Shown: positions 41,233-49,606 of the stretch, piece after piece
How positions within the stretch are numbered: the stretch's first letter is position 1
Layout of the letters: every line of letters begins with the position of its first letter
Virus record (IMG/VR): IMGVR_UViG_3300021338_000003
Span: 62,001-126,000 of that record
Direction: 5' to 3' (one strand)
Length of the DNA: 64,000 nt
From: a virus
Made by a program: the position numbers and the translations under genes
The notes under the pieces: generated by a model
What the model was told of the DNA's origin: nothing
Database searches by the model: none
What the model saw: only the letters and a program-made list of their open reading frames with translations

Positions 41233-41709
41233 ATGCCATTTCTCCCCCTTCCGAAGCCCCCCGGTCCCCCACCCCGCCCCGGGACCACCACTGCCCAATC
41301 CGAGGTGGTCTGTCCCTACTGCGATGCTACCGAGCCGTTGCCTGGCGACCAAACCTGCGGGTGTGGTGCTACCACCTTCCCCAAGCCGCCCTTGCTGAAG
41401 CCGGCCCGCCGGGACCTCCGAGAGTCGGACTACTGCAACGCCAACATCACCGGCAGTGACCTCAGCAATGCTGCCCTCTCGGGTTCGGACTTCACGAACG
41501 CTCAGGTCCTGCATGTCGATTTTCGTGGTTCCGACCTCACCGGCGTCGACTTCACGAACGCCAACCTCGTTCGATGTCGCTTCAATGGTGCAAACCTGAA
41601 TGGCGTCGACTTCACGAACGCCACCTTGAGGTTCTGCAACCTGGACGACACTTCGATGCGAGGCGTCGATTTCACCAATGCCACCCGCATCAAGTGCACT
41701 GGAGTCTAG
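41233..41709 (+). CDS. Pentapeptide-repeat protein with zinc-ribbon N-terminus
   Basis: 158 residues from ATG 41233. The Pro-rich start is followed by CPYC and CGCG (27-44), a zinc ribbon. About 18 pentapeptides (61-150) show the A(D/N)LxX pattern as SDFTNA, ADL- and GVDFTNA-type units; GVDFTNA occurs three times with nearly the same DNA. Pentapeptide repeats fold into a right-handed beta helix that in Qnr/MfpA mimics DNA and binds gyrase. Since this phage carries its own GyrB-type gene, control or protection of a topoisomerase is possible, but most such proteins have other or unknown roles. Confidence 0.85.
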   Translation: MPFLPLPKPPGPPPRPGTTTAQSEVVCPYCDATEPLPGDQTCGCGATTFPKPPLLKPARRDLRESDYCNANITGSDLSNAALSGSDFTNAQVLHVDFRGSDLTGVDFTNANLVRCRFNGANLNGVDFTNATLRFCNLDDTSMRGVDFTNATRIKCTGV

Positions 41710-41710
41710 T

Positions 41711-42004
41711 ATGTCCGCGCCCAAGCATAGCAATCGGGAATACCTGGAGTTCATTAAGGCCGTCGATGAGGCCATGACTCGGATTGAGGGTATCTTGGTT
41801 ACTCACGACCAACTGGAAGAAGTCAAGAACTCTCGCCAGGTGTACTACACGCTTGCGAGCAGGTTGGGGGGTGAAAGCGTTCAGGTGGATTCCCGGTCCG
41901 TATCGGAATCCCTGGAACGCACTCTGGGTTTGTGGAAGACCAGAGCGGGCGAAAGCCTGAAGACCATCCGCAGGATGCTCGACGCCCTCGAAGAGGAGGA
42001 CTAG
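41711..42004 (+). CDS. Unrecognised helical protein
   Basis: 97 residues from ATG 41711, one base after the upstream stop and with GGAG before it. All-helical, charged, probably coiled coil over 12-40 and 65-95. Same operon as the pentapeptide protein. Confidence 0.6.
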   Translation: MSAPKHSNREYLEFIKAVDEAMTRIEGILVTHDQLEEVKNSRQVYYTLASRLGGESVQVDSRSVSESLERTLGLWKTRAGESLKTIRRMLDALEEED

Positions 42005-42006
42005 CC

Positions 42007-42354
42007 ATGGCACAGGAAGTTGGATATTTGGAAGATGATGTGGTCTTCACCGAGGGTCCGTTCGTCTACGTGTATGCCCATGGGTATCGTATCGAATGCG
42101 AATACCGCCCGGGCCCTGGTCAGGTCGCGCCGAAGTGCAATGCGGTGTTTCCGCATGCATCCATCTATCGGCTCCGGCAGGCCGAATGGCCTGAATGGCC
42201 GGGCGGCAAGACTGATGACAAAGACCTTGCAGAGAAGACGTGCGATTGGCTGAACAGCCTGGTCAATGCGGACCGTATTGTTCTGCTGAAGGGGCGCCGA
42301 TGGGTGTGCCCCGAGTACATGGAGGACACGGAGAGGGAGAGGTACAATGTCTGA
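42007..42354 (+). CDS. Unrecognised 115-residue protein
   Basis: ATG 42007 with GAGGA upstream, two bases after the previous stop. Beta-type first half (a Tyr/Val-rich strand pair), then a helical stretch, and a Cys near each end. The next gene starts inside its end. No family was recognised. Confidence 0.6.
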   Translation: MAQEVGYLEDDVVFTEGPFVYVYAHGYRIECEYRPGPGQVAPKCNAVFPHASIYRLRQAEWPEWPGGKTDDKDLAEKTCDWLNSLVNADRIVLLKGRRWVCPEYMEDTERERYNV

Positions 42355-44080
42355 CTTCATCACACAGGGCACCTGGATTCGAGGCTGTCCCATCGAGCCC
42401 GGAAAGTATTGGGTTACCGCCGAAGATCAGGGTGGTCATCCCGGAACGTACAAGATGGTCATCTATATGGGCCCTCAGCCGGGACCTCAGCCCAAGACCA
42501 TGGCCGAACTCCGTGAGGCCAACAAGAACCTCCGGAAGATGGCGGTGGTCAATGATGGCACCCCCGTCCCGTTCGGGGAGATTCGGAGGGTGTCGGCCTG
42601 GATGCCCTACACGGAGCCGACGCCGTTCAATGGAAAGACCACCCCTGTCGACCCCTGGGAGACCGACGACGAGGCTCAAACCCTATGGGGAGAAGCCCCT
42701 CTGTACCATGTAGGCAACCTCTCTCTGCTGGCTTGGTCTACTCTTCCAGTGGTCATCTTCTCCTCCGAGCGAGGGGCCTACTACCGAGGTGTCCATATGT
42801 TCGATGGGTATGTCTGTACCTTCGGACAGGCTCCTCTCAAGTGGGAAGACACCTTCTTGGATGATGAGTTGTTCATCGACTTCAGTGACCCAGAGATTGC
42901 TGCCTTCATTCGAGCCGAGATCGCCAATTTCTTCGATATGGACTATACCAAGGGTGTCCAACTGGTCAGGTGGTGTGGTCCCGAGGACCCTGGTCCTACT
43001 GTGTATATGCTCCGTGGTGACACGGATATCCCCTTCTCTTCTGATCCGGCCTTCTACGGAGACAGTGCTGGGGTACACGTTCCGGAGCTTGCCAACCTCC
43101 CCGGAGAGAACACCGACGCATGGGCTCTGCTGCGCATCTGGCAGAATGTGTATTCCGACCGCACTATCAGGGAATTGGAGGAGGTCGGGTCTCTGTCCCG
43201 CCTCCTTCAGGAAAAGGAGGCTGAGGAAAATAGGAAAGCACTGGAGGATGAGCAAGAGGCTCGGACTATGGGGGAGGTCACTCAAGCCATGAAGGACCTC
43301 ATCCCAGAAGGTAGCACGATGGTCCGTTGCGATCATTGTAAGATGGTCGGAATTGGTGTCCCCGGTGAAGTGCATCCCCAAGACGACCTGTCTCCTTTTT
43401 GCAAGGGGCGGTGGGTGGATGCTTCTGCCGCCTTCTCTATCCCTATTGACCCTGAACCCAATCTTTTGAAGTCGTGGGGTGACCTCAGCCGTATGTCCAC
43501 CACCTTCCATCATCAGGCGGATATGGCCTGGCGTCTGTCCCCGAAGGTCATCCCCACTTTGGAAGACGTTGAGGTGATGAACGTCATCCAGGATTCTATG
43601 GTCATCCATGTCAAGGATCGAGAACCCAAAAGTCAGGAAGGGCTATACTGGTCCCTTCCCGAGCACTTGGTTCCAAGCCAGTCCCTAGTGGAAGGAAAGC
43701 CGGCCGAATCTCCTCCTCGTCGCTCGGGCTACGATCTTGAGGACTTCAAGAAGGTGTGCCCCACCCCTGAAGGCCATGACGAGGTTGAAACCGACCCGCC
43801 TCGTCTCGTTTGTAGGAATTGTGGTTTCGATGAGGCGGATGAATTGGCCTTAGAAGGTGATGGGGACACCCTCAATGGGGCATCCTGCCGGTTCTGCAAA
43901 GTTGGAGTCATGCGACCTGTTGGGGTTGGGCACAAATGTCCCGATCGTACCTCCTGCACGAACCCGTTCGGGTGTCGTAGTAAGGGGTCATGCTGGAAGG
44001 TGAGTCACACTAACCTCAACTGGCCCAAGTACACCATCGCTGCGCATCCTAACCGTTGGGACGATAAGGAGGACGAGTGA
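42347..44080 (+). CDS. Multi-domain zinc-ribbon protein; paralogous-family member 2
   Basis: 577 residues. Residues 1-90 resemble small phage domains of the 'GxWxxG...PGKYWV' type. About 115-270 matches the paralogous family seen at 40744, ending in VPELANLPGENTDAWALLRIW. Residues 280-315 are a Glu-rich helix. The C-terminal 250 residues hold three Cys clusters: CDHC...C (near 326), CRNC (near 490) and a six-Cys knot (CRFC...C...C...C...C, near 515-555). It looks like a fusion scaffold of modules also found as single genes here. Function unknown. Confidence 0.65.
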   Translation: MSDFITQGTWIRGCPIEPGKYWVTAEDQGGHPGTYKMVIYMGPQPGPQPKTMAELREANKNLRKMAVVNDGTPVPFGEIRRVSAWMPYTEPTPFNGKTTPVDPWETDDEAQTLWGEAPLYHVGNLSLLAWSTLPVVIFSSERGAYYRGVHMFDGYVCTFGQAPLKWEDTFLDDELFIDFSDPEIAAFIRAEIANFFDMDYTKGVQLVRWCGPEDPGPTVYMLRGDTDIPFSSDPAFYGDSAGVHVPELANLPGENTDAWALLRIWQNVYSDRTIRELEEVGSLSRLLQEKEAEENRKALEDEQEARTMGEVTQAMKDLIPEGSTMVRCDHCKMVGIGVPGEVHPQDDLSPFCKGRWVDASAAFSIPIDPEPNLLKSWGDLSRMSTTFHHQADMAWRLSPKVIPTLEDVEVMNVIQDSMVIHVKDREPKSQEGLYWSLPEHLVPSQSLVEGKPAESPPRRSGYDLEDFKKVCPTPEGHDEVETDPPRLVCRNCGFDEADELALEGDGDTLNGASCRFCKVGVMRPVGVGHKCPDRTSCTNPFGCRSKGSCWKVSHTNLNWPKYTIAAHPNRWDDKEDE

Positions 44081-44823
44081 CTTTCAACCACCTGTACCCA
44101 TGGATTGTTCAGATGGATGGTCCTCCTGCTAGGACCGTGGCCGTCCTCTGTGAAACCCAGGAGAGGGCCATCCATGCGGCATGTCTATACCAGGCCATGG
44201 AGGACACCGTGCCCCATGACAGCAACGCTCCACATACTGCGGCGACTGACCCTGCCGGAGTGTCATCCGCCGTACTGCTGTCCGAAGTCATGAGCAGCCG
44301 TGGTATCCTTAACAAGGAAATCGCCCTTCAAGGTTGGGCGAAAAGCGGATATGTCATCCTTGATGCCCGAGACCACCTCTCGCAGGCGGATATCGATATG
44401 GATACCGAGGTAGACAAGGCCCTACTTGATGGTATCATCGATGTTCTGGGTGTTCCTAAACATTGCAAGCCTATCTATTGGGCTAAGGAGTGCAGAAAAG
44501 CAGCAGAATGTTGCCTGACTGCGTTTCTTAGTAGTAGCAGTGTCATCCCAGATGCCACTACTATCGGTCAAACCCTTCATAAAATGACCAAAGTCCCCTA
44601 CCCTCAGAAGTCTGGATGGTATTGGCTTAGAAGACATGTTACCGTAAGTGGTAGAGTGTACGACAAAATTCCGGCCAATGTAGAGAAGGGTAGAGGCGGC
44701 TTCTATGTCTCCACCATTGTAGGTACCCCTGTCGTCGAGGACTGTGAGTGGTATCTCTTACCTGATGGAACTCCCGAGCCCTGTCGAAGGTATGACCCTC
44801 CCGAATTGGATGATTTCAAATGA
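44077..44823 (+). CDS. Unrecognised 248-residue protein
   Basis: GTG start overlapping the upstream stop. Mixed alpha/beta with several Cys. The last 70 residues (PYPQKSGWYWLRR, later a CEWYLLP strand) resemble the 'PxxGWYW' module at the N-terminus of the 577-residue neighbour, suggesting shared building blocks. ATGA overlap with the next gene. Confidence 0.6.
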   Translation: MTFNHLYPWIVQMDGPPARTVAVLCETQERAIHAACLYQAMEDTVPHDSNAPHTAATDPAGVSSAVLLSEVMSSRGILNKEIALQGWAKSGYVILDARDHLSQADIDMDTEVDKALLDGIIDVLGVPKHCKPIYWAKECRKAAECCLTAFLSSSSVIPDATTIGQTLHKMTKVPYPQKSGWYWLRRHVTVSGRVYDKIPANVEKGRGGFYVSTIVGTPVVEDCEWYLLPDGTPEPCRRYDPPELDDFK

Positions 44824-45362
44824 CCAAAGAACTTCCCCTCATCCATGCAGAGCAAAACCTCTTACACGGGTGGCGTGGTCCTGTACTCTGGGATAATATG
44901 CCAGCCGTGGTTCTCAATGCATCGGGTATGTGCGGCGAGTTCGGTCCTGTGGCAACCATCCAGCTCATATCGGCAGGACAAGTTCCAGTCCCTGTATCCT
45001 TGCTCCGTATGAATCTCCTCCTACCCGAAGTCACGGACCAAGTATCCCGAATTTGGTTCGGTCGTTCGGGGGTAACCTTGTCTTGTGGGTCCCGAGGCTG
45101 GCACTTGAATGTCCCAAGCATGGGTGGGTACAAATGCGTTGCCATGCAGCAGGAACCAAGAGAAGGGAAGGAACTTACAGACGGACGGCTGCACGTTCCT
45201 TTTCTCGCAAAAATTCCTTGCGACCTTCCTGGAAGCTTTGAGCATAGCAATGAGGCCACCTCTTGGGCCTTGTGGCGCTACTGGATGGCCAGTGGTGGTC
45301 CAAAGCGCGTCATTGAATCGGCCAGAAGTGGACAACCCCCACTTGTCCTGGAGGTCGGGTAA
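44820..45362 (+). CDS. Paralogous-family member 3
   Basis: 180 residues. Shares with 40744 and 45362 an N-terminal 'nnWxGPxxx' strand (GWRGPVLW) and the C-terminal VPFLAKIP...TSWALWRYW block, here with a longer loop and an extra 20-residue tail. Beta-type, Trp-rich. The next gene overlaps by one base (TAATG), and the two are clearly tandem copies. Confidence 0.65.
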   Translation: MTKELPLIHAEQNLLHGWRGPVLWDNMPAVVLNASGMCGEFGPVATIQLISAGQVPVPVSLLRMNLLLPEVTDQVSRIWFGRSGVTLSCGSRGWHLNVPSMGGYKCVAMQQEPREGKELTDGRLHVPFLAKIPCDLPGSFEHSNEATSWALWRYWMASGGPKRVIESARSGQPPLVLEVG

Positions 45363-45772
45363 TGAATGTGCCGCTAGTCACTTCTACGGCAGAAATGCTC
45401 AATAACTGGTGTGGCCCGTTGGTTCTAGCTGACGGTGCCCTCGGAATGCTGTGGCATGATGGTCAACTTTGGGTTGACGATGATGGCCCATACTCCTTGG
45501 GGTTCCCAGATTATACCAGTGTTTTCCTCGACCTCCGCATTCCCGAGGCCCGATGGCGCTTTTGTGACGTGATGTTTGGGAGCCCTATTGCCTATCTCGT
45601 GAAGTACCCAGCGGGGACAGGTCTGGTGATCGGAGACCGCCTAGTGGCAGTGTCGTGGAAACGCGTCGACCTGGGTGGTGCTCCGACTGTCCCTACCCTC
45701 GCCACTCTTCCAGAGGAACATCAACTAGCGTGGGCCCTTTGGGAATTTTGGCGAAACAGGAGCGGACAATGA
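45362..45772 (+). CDS. Paralogous-family member 4
   Basis: 136 residues. NNWCGPLVL near the start and VPTLATLPEEHQLAWALWEFW near the end align with 40744 and 44820; the spacing between blocks is closest to 40744. It probably arose by tandem duplication with 44820. Function unknown. Confidence 0.65.
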   Translation: MNVPLVTSTAEMLNNWCGPLVLADGALGMLWHDGQLWVDDDGPYSLGFPDYTSVFLDLRIPEARWRFCDVMFGSPIAYLVKYPAGTGLVIGDRLVAVSWKRVDLGGAPTVPTLATLPEEHQLAWALWEFWRNRSGQ

Positions 45773-45951
45773 AGGACGTACTACGAGGCGTGCTACCAGT
45801 GAGAACAGCGAAACCCGGTCAGTGCCGGCGACGTCTTCGCATTCGTTGGCTCAAAGCAGTCATCAACACAGAAAAGAAGAAAGTATTTCCGGATTGGATT
45901 TGGATCACCGAGATGGAGGTCCGAATCTCCAGCCTTTCAAGGAGCATGTGA
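45769..45951 (+). CDS. Small basic protein
   Basis: 60 residues from ATG 45769, overlapping the upstream stop (ATGA), AGGAG upstream. The first 35 residues are strongly basic (Arg/Lys), the rest mixed with Trp. Nucleic-acid binding is possible. The stop overlaps a 24-residue ORF. Confidence 0.55.
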   Translation: MKDVLRGVLPVRTAKPGQCRRRLRIRWLKAVINTEKKKVFPDWIWITEMEVRISSLSRSM

Positions 45952-46025
45952 TGGACGTCAACGACAAGGTCAAGGCACTGCATACCATCAAAAGCATCAT
46001 GGGGTGGGACCACGAGAAATTTTGA
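45951..46025 (+). CDS. 24-residue ORF
   Basis: ATG 45951 forms a TGATG overlap with the upstream stop and has AGGAG 6 bases ahead. One amphipathic helix (KVKALHTIKSIM). It fills the gap before the next gene. Plausible but too short for certainty. Confidence 0.4.
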   Translation: MDVNDKVKALHTIKSIMGWDHEKF

Positions 46026-46028
46026 TAG

Positions 46029-46052
46029 GATCCTTTGGAAAGGGGGTCCTAT
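46029..46052 (+). other. Imperfect stem-loop
   Basis: AGGATCCTTT and AGGGGGTCCT pair imperfectly (with G-U pairs) around GGAA just before ATG 46051, so the ribosome site GGGGG is inside the stem. This could modulate translation of the next gene. Confidence 0.35.
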
Positions 46053-46386
46053 GATCATTGTTGCGCCAAGACTCGTCAAACTTTTGTCCATCGTCATCGA
46101 TGCATACGCCATAACCATCTGGCCTATCATCCTGACCTCGGCCCCACTGTCCGAGTCCGGGGAGAACCATGAACGCATTCATCTGCGCCAGCAGACCGAG
46201 CTTCTTGTTCTAGGCTTCTACGTCCTGTACGTATATGACTTCATCGTAGGCAAGATGCAAGGTATGTCCGGCCCGGACGCCTATATGGCTATTCGATTCG
46301 AGAAAGAAGCCTACGAGAATGAGGATGATCCTTCGTATCTTGCTTATCGCCCATTTTGGGCCTGGCGGGAGTACAACCAAGGATGA
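46051..46386 (+). CDS. Membrane-linked HExxH protein (putative metallopeptidase-like)
   Basis: 111 residues. A hydrophobic segment (6-29) is followed by HERIH (40-44), the zinc-binding HExxH motif. A second hydrophobic segment lies at about 50-66, and FEKEAY (83-88) offers a possible third ligand Glu. The combination HExxH, a membrane helix and a downstream Glu in FExEA recalls M48-like and related small membrane proteins, but 111 residues is short for a peptidase. Could be an active mini-protease or a degenerate relative. Confidence 0.55.
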   Translation: MIIVAPRLVKLLSIVIDAYAITIWPIILTSAPLSESGENHERIHLRQQTELLVLGFYVLYVYDFIVGKMQGMSGPDAYMAIRFEKEAYENEDDPSYLAYRPFWAWREYNQG

Positions 46387-46691
46387 AGTGCAAAGGCCAC
46401 AACCCTATGCCAACCCATAGGGAGGGTGGGCACACCCGACTGCCATATGGTCATTTTCAGTGGTGTGACCCCCTTCCTCCTGAGCGGAAGTGGATACGAT
46501 TCAACGATCCTCGGGATTCCCTATATCTTGAATGGGTAGAGTACACTCGCCCTGGTTCCGCATGCTCCTCAATGGGCCTAAACGAGTGCTGGACCGGGCA
46601 AGAGGAGTCCCAGAATGATCGACAGCAATATATCCATGATGCTCTGTGGAGCTGGTTTCACTTTCTTCGCGATGCATTCCGAGCGTGGTGA
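46383..46691 (+). CDS. Unrecognised His/Cys-containing protein
   Basis: 102 residues from ATG 46383 (ATGA overlap). The first 45 residues have several His and Cys (CKGH, THREGGH, HFQWC), a potential metal site. The rest is acidic and Trp-rich. The next gene starts inside it at 46615. Confidence 0.55.
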   Translation: MKCKGHNPMPTHREGGHTRLPYGHFQWCDPLPPERKWIRFNDPRDSLYLEWVEYTRPGSACSSMGLNECWTGQEESQNDRQQYIHDALWSWFHFLRDAFRAW

Positions 46692-47244
46692 GTTTATTCG
46701 CCGATTCTTGTTTCGGCTGGAATACTTCGAGCGGATGTTCGCTTGTGCCTTCTGCACCGGATACTGGGTTGGGCTTTTGTTCAGCCTGTTCTACCACGTA
46801 TTGGTGATGCATCCTGACGGATGGCCCCAGGATGTTCACCATGCAGTCTGGATTCTGGTGGATTGTGTTGCCATGGGTATGGGCACTGGGATCGTAGCCA
46901 TCTTCATCGACAAGGTTCTCGACATTGGAGATGCCGCCATACATGGCGTGAGCCTGGCCCAGAGCCTGGTTCCGGCGGACGACATCTCTTCCCTTGATGC
47001 CCTCGAATCCCTAGTAGAGAATACACAGCCGGTCAGTGAACAAACCTTTGCCTCTGTGGTACAGGGCACTTCCATATCAACGTTGAAAGAAGAGGTAGTG
47101 AAGGCCGCTCGGCAGTGGAATGAAGGTGGAGAGACAGAGGCAGAAGACCGGGCAAACTGCCAAGAGCTTCAATGGGCCGTTGAAGCGCTAGAAAAGGCCG
47201 AAAGAGCCAATGAAGAGAAGGCCCGGGCTCGTGACCAAGACTGA
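46615..47244 (+). CDS. Membrane protein with DUF1360-like core
   Basis: 209 residues. A hydrophobic start (8-20), CAFCTGYWVGLLFSL (about 44-58) and a third segment near 78-98 match the DUF1360 pattern of small membrane proteins with a CxxCxGxWxG motif. The C-terminal 100 residues are an acidic coiled-coil-like tail, probably cytoplasmic. It overlaps the previous gene by 77 bases, more than usual here, so the start could be later. Function unknown. Confidence 0.6.
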   Translation: MIDSNISMMLCGAGFTFFAMHSERGEFIRRFLFRLEYFERMFACAFCTGYWVGLLFSLFYHVLVMHPDGWPQDVHHAVWILVDCVAMGMGTGIVAIFIDKVLDIGDAAIHGVSLAQSLVPADDISSLDALESLVENTQPVSEQTFASVVQGTSISTLKEEVVKAARQWNEGGETEAEDRANCQELQWAVEALEKAERANEEKARARDQD

Positions 47245-47497
47245 CATCAAAGTTGTTGTGCACGAAGGTGGACCACCAGAAGGCGGTACTTACGGTAAGC
47301 CACCAATAGTGGTTGACGAATCATATGACTGCCCAGAATGTGGAAAGGTTCATCTTTTGGAAGCCTGCGCTGAGTGTGGGTCCAATGATATCCACTATGA
47401 CTTTGGGCTTGGTGGTGGCCCTGGGTACGGGTTCTACAAGCAGTGCCTTGACTGTGGACATTCATACAAAGAGATGCTTCCTCATGACCAAGAATGA
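47231..47497 (+). CDS. Zinc-ribbon protein
   Basis: 88 residues, GTG 47231 inside the end of the previous gene. CPECG (near 34), CAECG (near 49) and CLDCG (near 75) form three Cys pairs, enough for at least one zinc site. Gly-rich stretch between the last two. Overlaps the next start by 14 bases. Confidence 0.6.
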   Translation: MTKTDIKVVVHEGGPPEGGTYGKPPIVVDESYDCPECGKVHLLEACAECGSNDIHYDFGLGGGPGYGFYKQCLDCGHSYKEMLPHDQE

Positions 47498-48116
47498 CAG
47501 TGATGAACTCTGGAAAAGTCTCAGTGACGTTGATGAGGCTATGAAGAAGTTCAATGAACGACTAGAAGCTCCTCCCACCCTCAGTCTCAAGGAGCCAGGG
47601 TTTGAGGTTGTTGAAGGTCCCAAGGGGGTGTGCCCCACCCAGGCTTTCGGGACAATCGACGGGAAATGTTGGTACTTCAGGGCCCGACATGGAACCTGGA
47701 GTATCTGCGTGGGCCCCGCCGACCAAAAAATGCCCCATTATGTCAGCCTAACGGAGTGGGCCATAGAGGGCAATGACTCGTCCTGCGGGTGGATGACCAA
47801 GGATGAGGCTCTGTGGTGCATCGGTATTGCTTTGGGCCGATATAGGGAGGACATGGCGTTGTCGAAGAGGGATGGATATTCCAAAGCCGTTTTGTGGGCT
47901 CTCAATCAGGGTGCCGAGAAATTCACCACCCAGGAGTTTGCTGATGGGCTAGACCTGAAGAGCATTAGCCATGCCAGCAAACTCCTCATGAGGCTCCGAG
48001 ACTCCGGCCTAGTCATCGATGTCGGATATCGTATATCCCCTATCACCAAGCGGGCCTCGAACGTCTACGAGTCGGCCATCGCCTGGAGGCGAAACCTTGG
48101 TGCAGGTCTATCCTGA
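47484..48116 (+). CDS. Protein with possible C-terminal winged helix
   Basis: 210 residues from ATG 47484; the upstream in-frame ATG lies inside another gene. Residues 45-125 look like a beta domain with paired Cys. Residues 135-200 read as helix (KAVLWALNQG), helix (FTTQEFADGL), recognition-type helix (SISHASKLLMRLRDSG) and a strand pair, the layout of a winged helix-turn-helix. A regulator of the following virion block is conceivable. Confidence 0.5.
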   Translation: MTKNDSDELWKSLSDVDEAMKKFNERLEAPPTLSLKEPGFEVVEGPKGVCPTQAFGTIDGKCWYFRARHGTWSICVGPADQKMPHYVSLTEWAIEGNDSSCGWMTKDEALWCIGIALGRYREDMALSKRDGYSKAVLWALNQGAEKFTTQEFADGLDLKSISHASKLLMRLRDSGLVIDVGYRISPITKRASNVYESAIAWRRNLGAGLS

Positions 48117-48136
48117 ACACCACCAAGGATTTCTAG

Positions 48137-49594
48137 ATGAGCCAAAACCGCCTCCAAAGACTGGCCCGGGTCATCGAACGGCAGATGCCGCGTCACGTGG
48201 CTGGGACTATCATTCCTCGCGGATATGCCGTCCCTCTAGACAAGTTCATGTCCGGGTTCCAGAGGTTCTCACGGCCTATTGGGTCCGTGTTCCCCGTTTT
48301 GACCCCCTACAACACCATGCGGACCACCTCCGCCGTCCGCCGTGGGTCGAGCATTCTTGAAGTTGACCGCATGCTACCCTCCATCCCTCTGGGGTCCATT
48401 GTCGTCATCAACAACTCCGAGAAGCACTTTGTATCCGATATCGATCGTGTCACTGGGACTATCACCCTGACCGGCGAGATTTTGGTAGGCGGAGATGTTG
48501 GGTCTCTGGTGAGTCTCCACGCGGTGCCGGTCACAGTGGAGCTTGCTGCGGCCGAAGGTGATACGACAATCAATGTCTCGACCCCCTTCATCATGGTCCA
48601 TGGAGACGTGCTGGCCGAGGTGCTCAACCCGAATTCGGGTGGCTCCACTGTGGAAGTCCCCACTGGCAGCCTGGATATCATTCAGGAGGACGAGGTTGCA
48701 GGCAACGTCTATACCCTTGGATTGGAGAAGGCTCTAGCCCTATCTTATGGGGTCGGAGATACTATATACCTCCGGGCCTATCCGGCATACAAGAGTCGGA
48801 AGATCCCTCTCCCCACCCAGCCTACGACGTCCTTGGTGGACAACATCGGCCCATTGGTGTGGGACTATATTGAAGGTCGGTTGCATGATGGAGTCATCGA
48901 TGCCTCTACCAATCGCCCAGACCCTGACGTCACGTATGCAGTCCAGACGTACAGCCCGGCCTTGACCCTTGTGAGTGCGATGGCTCCCATAGAGCATAAT
49001 ACCTTTTCTTTCGGTGGGTCTCTGGACTCCCAGATGTTTTTGTTCTGGGACATTCATGAGGGTACCGCTGAATACCAGGGTCGCAACACGGTGCTCAAAC
49101 CCAATGAGGATGGGGATTTTCTCATCGGGTCTGCCCTTGAGCCTAACTGGCCTGCCAATGTCACATACTATGCTGGATTTGAGTCTAGCACCGATGCCGA
49201 GCTGGTCATAGGGTTCCGCTCCGCTGTACGGCGCCCATTTGGGTATAGTCCACCATCCGGATATTCCTGGGACTTCAACACTCAGACAGCATACCGGTCC
49301 ATGTCTCTGGCAGCTGGGGTCCGCGTCGGGGCTGGAACTCTTAAGATCGAGCCTCCGTTTGACTATGACCATATCAGCATCGGTGGGTATTCTGAAGACC
49401 CGGCTTGTGAATTGACGTTGTTTGACTGGAGCCCCGAAGCCGGGGTCCTTTCATGGGTAGAGTACAGTATCCTGGCCCGGGCCGAGGGCGAATATAGCTG
49501 GGGTGGTTCGGGCCTGGTCGTGAAGAATTTCTTCCGATCCAGGGCAGATCTTCAAAGGGCTGGTGTGGTGGACGGTCCGTTGGCTGCCTTCTAG
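48137..49594 (+). CDS. Structural protein, start of second virion block
   Basis: 485 residues, 20 bases after the previous stop. Beta-rich with repeated 'xxSIVV', 'TGTITLTGEI' and 'VGDTIYL' strands typical of phage tail or decoration proteins. N-terminal 60 residues are basic. No recognisable family. It begins a run of four structural-type genes. Confidence 0.6.
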   Translation: MSQNRLQRLARVIERQMPRHVAGTIIPRGYAVPLDKFMSGFQRFSRPIGSVFPVLTPYNTMRTTSAVRRGSSILEVDRMLPSIPLGSIVVINNSEKHFVSDIDRVTGTITLTGEILVGGDVGSLVSLHAVPVTVELAAAEGDTTINVSTPFIMVHGDVLAEVLNPNSGGSTVEVPTGSLDIIQEDEVAGNVYTLGLEKALALSYGVGDTIYLRAYPAYKSRKIPLPTQPTTSLVDNIGPLVWDYIEGRLHDGVIDASTNRPDPDVTYAVQTYSPALTLVSAMAPIEHNTFSFGGSLDSQMFLFWDIHEGTAEYQGRNTVLKPNEDGDFLIGSALEPNWPANVTYYAGFESSTDAELVIGFRSAVRRPFGYSPPSGYSWDFNTQTAYRSMSLAAGVRVGAGTLKIEPPFDYDHISIGGYSEDPACELTLFDWSPEAGVLSWVEYSILARAEGEYSWGGSGLVVKNFFRSRADLQRAGVVDGPLAAF

Positions 49595-49606
49595 CAGTTC
49601 CGGTGT

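Noticed and set aside
42683-43609. 308-codon open frame on the - strand
   Set aside because: Fully antisense to the 577-residue zinc-ribbon protein gene; composition is that of a reversed coding strand.
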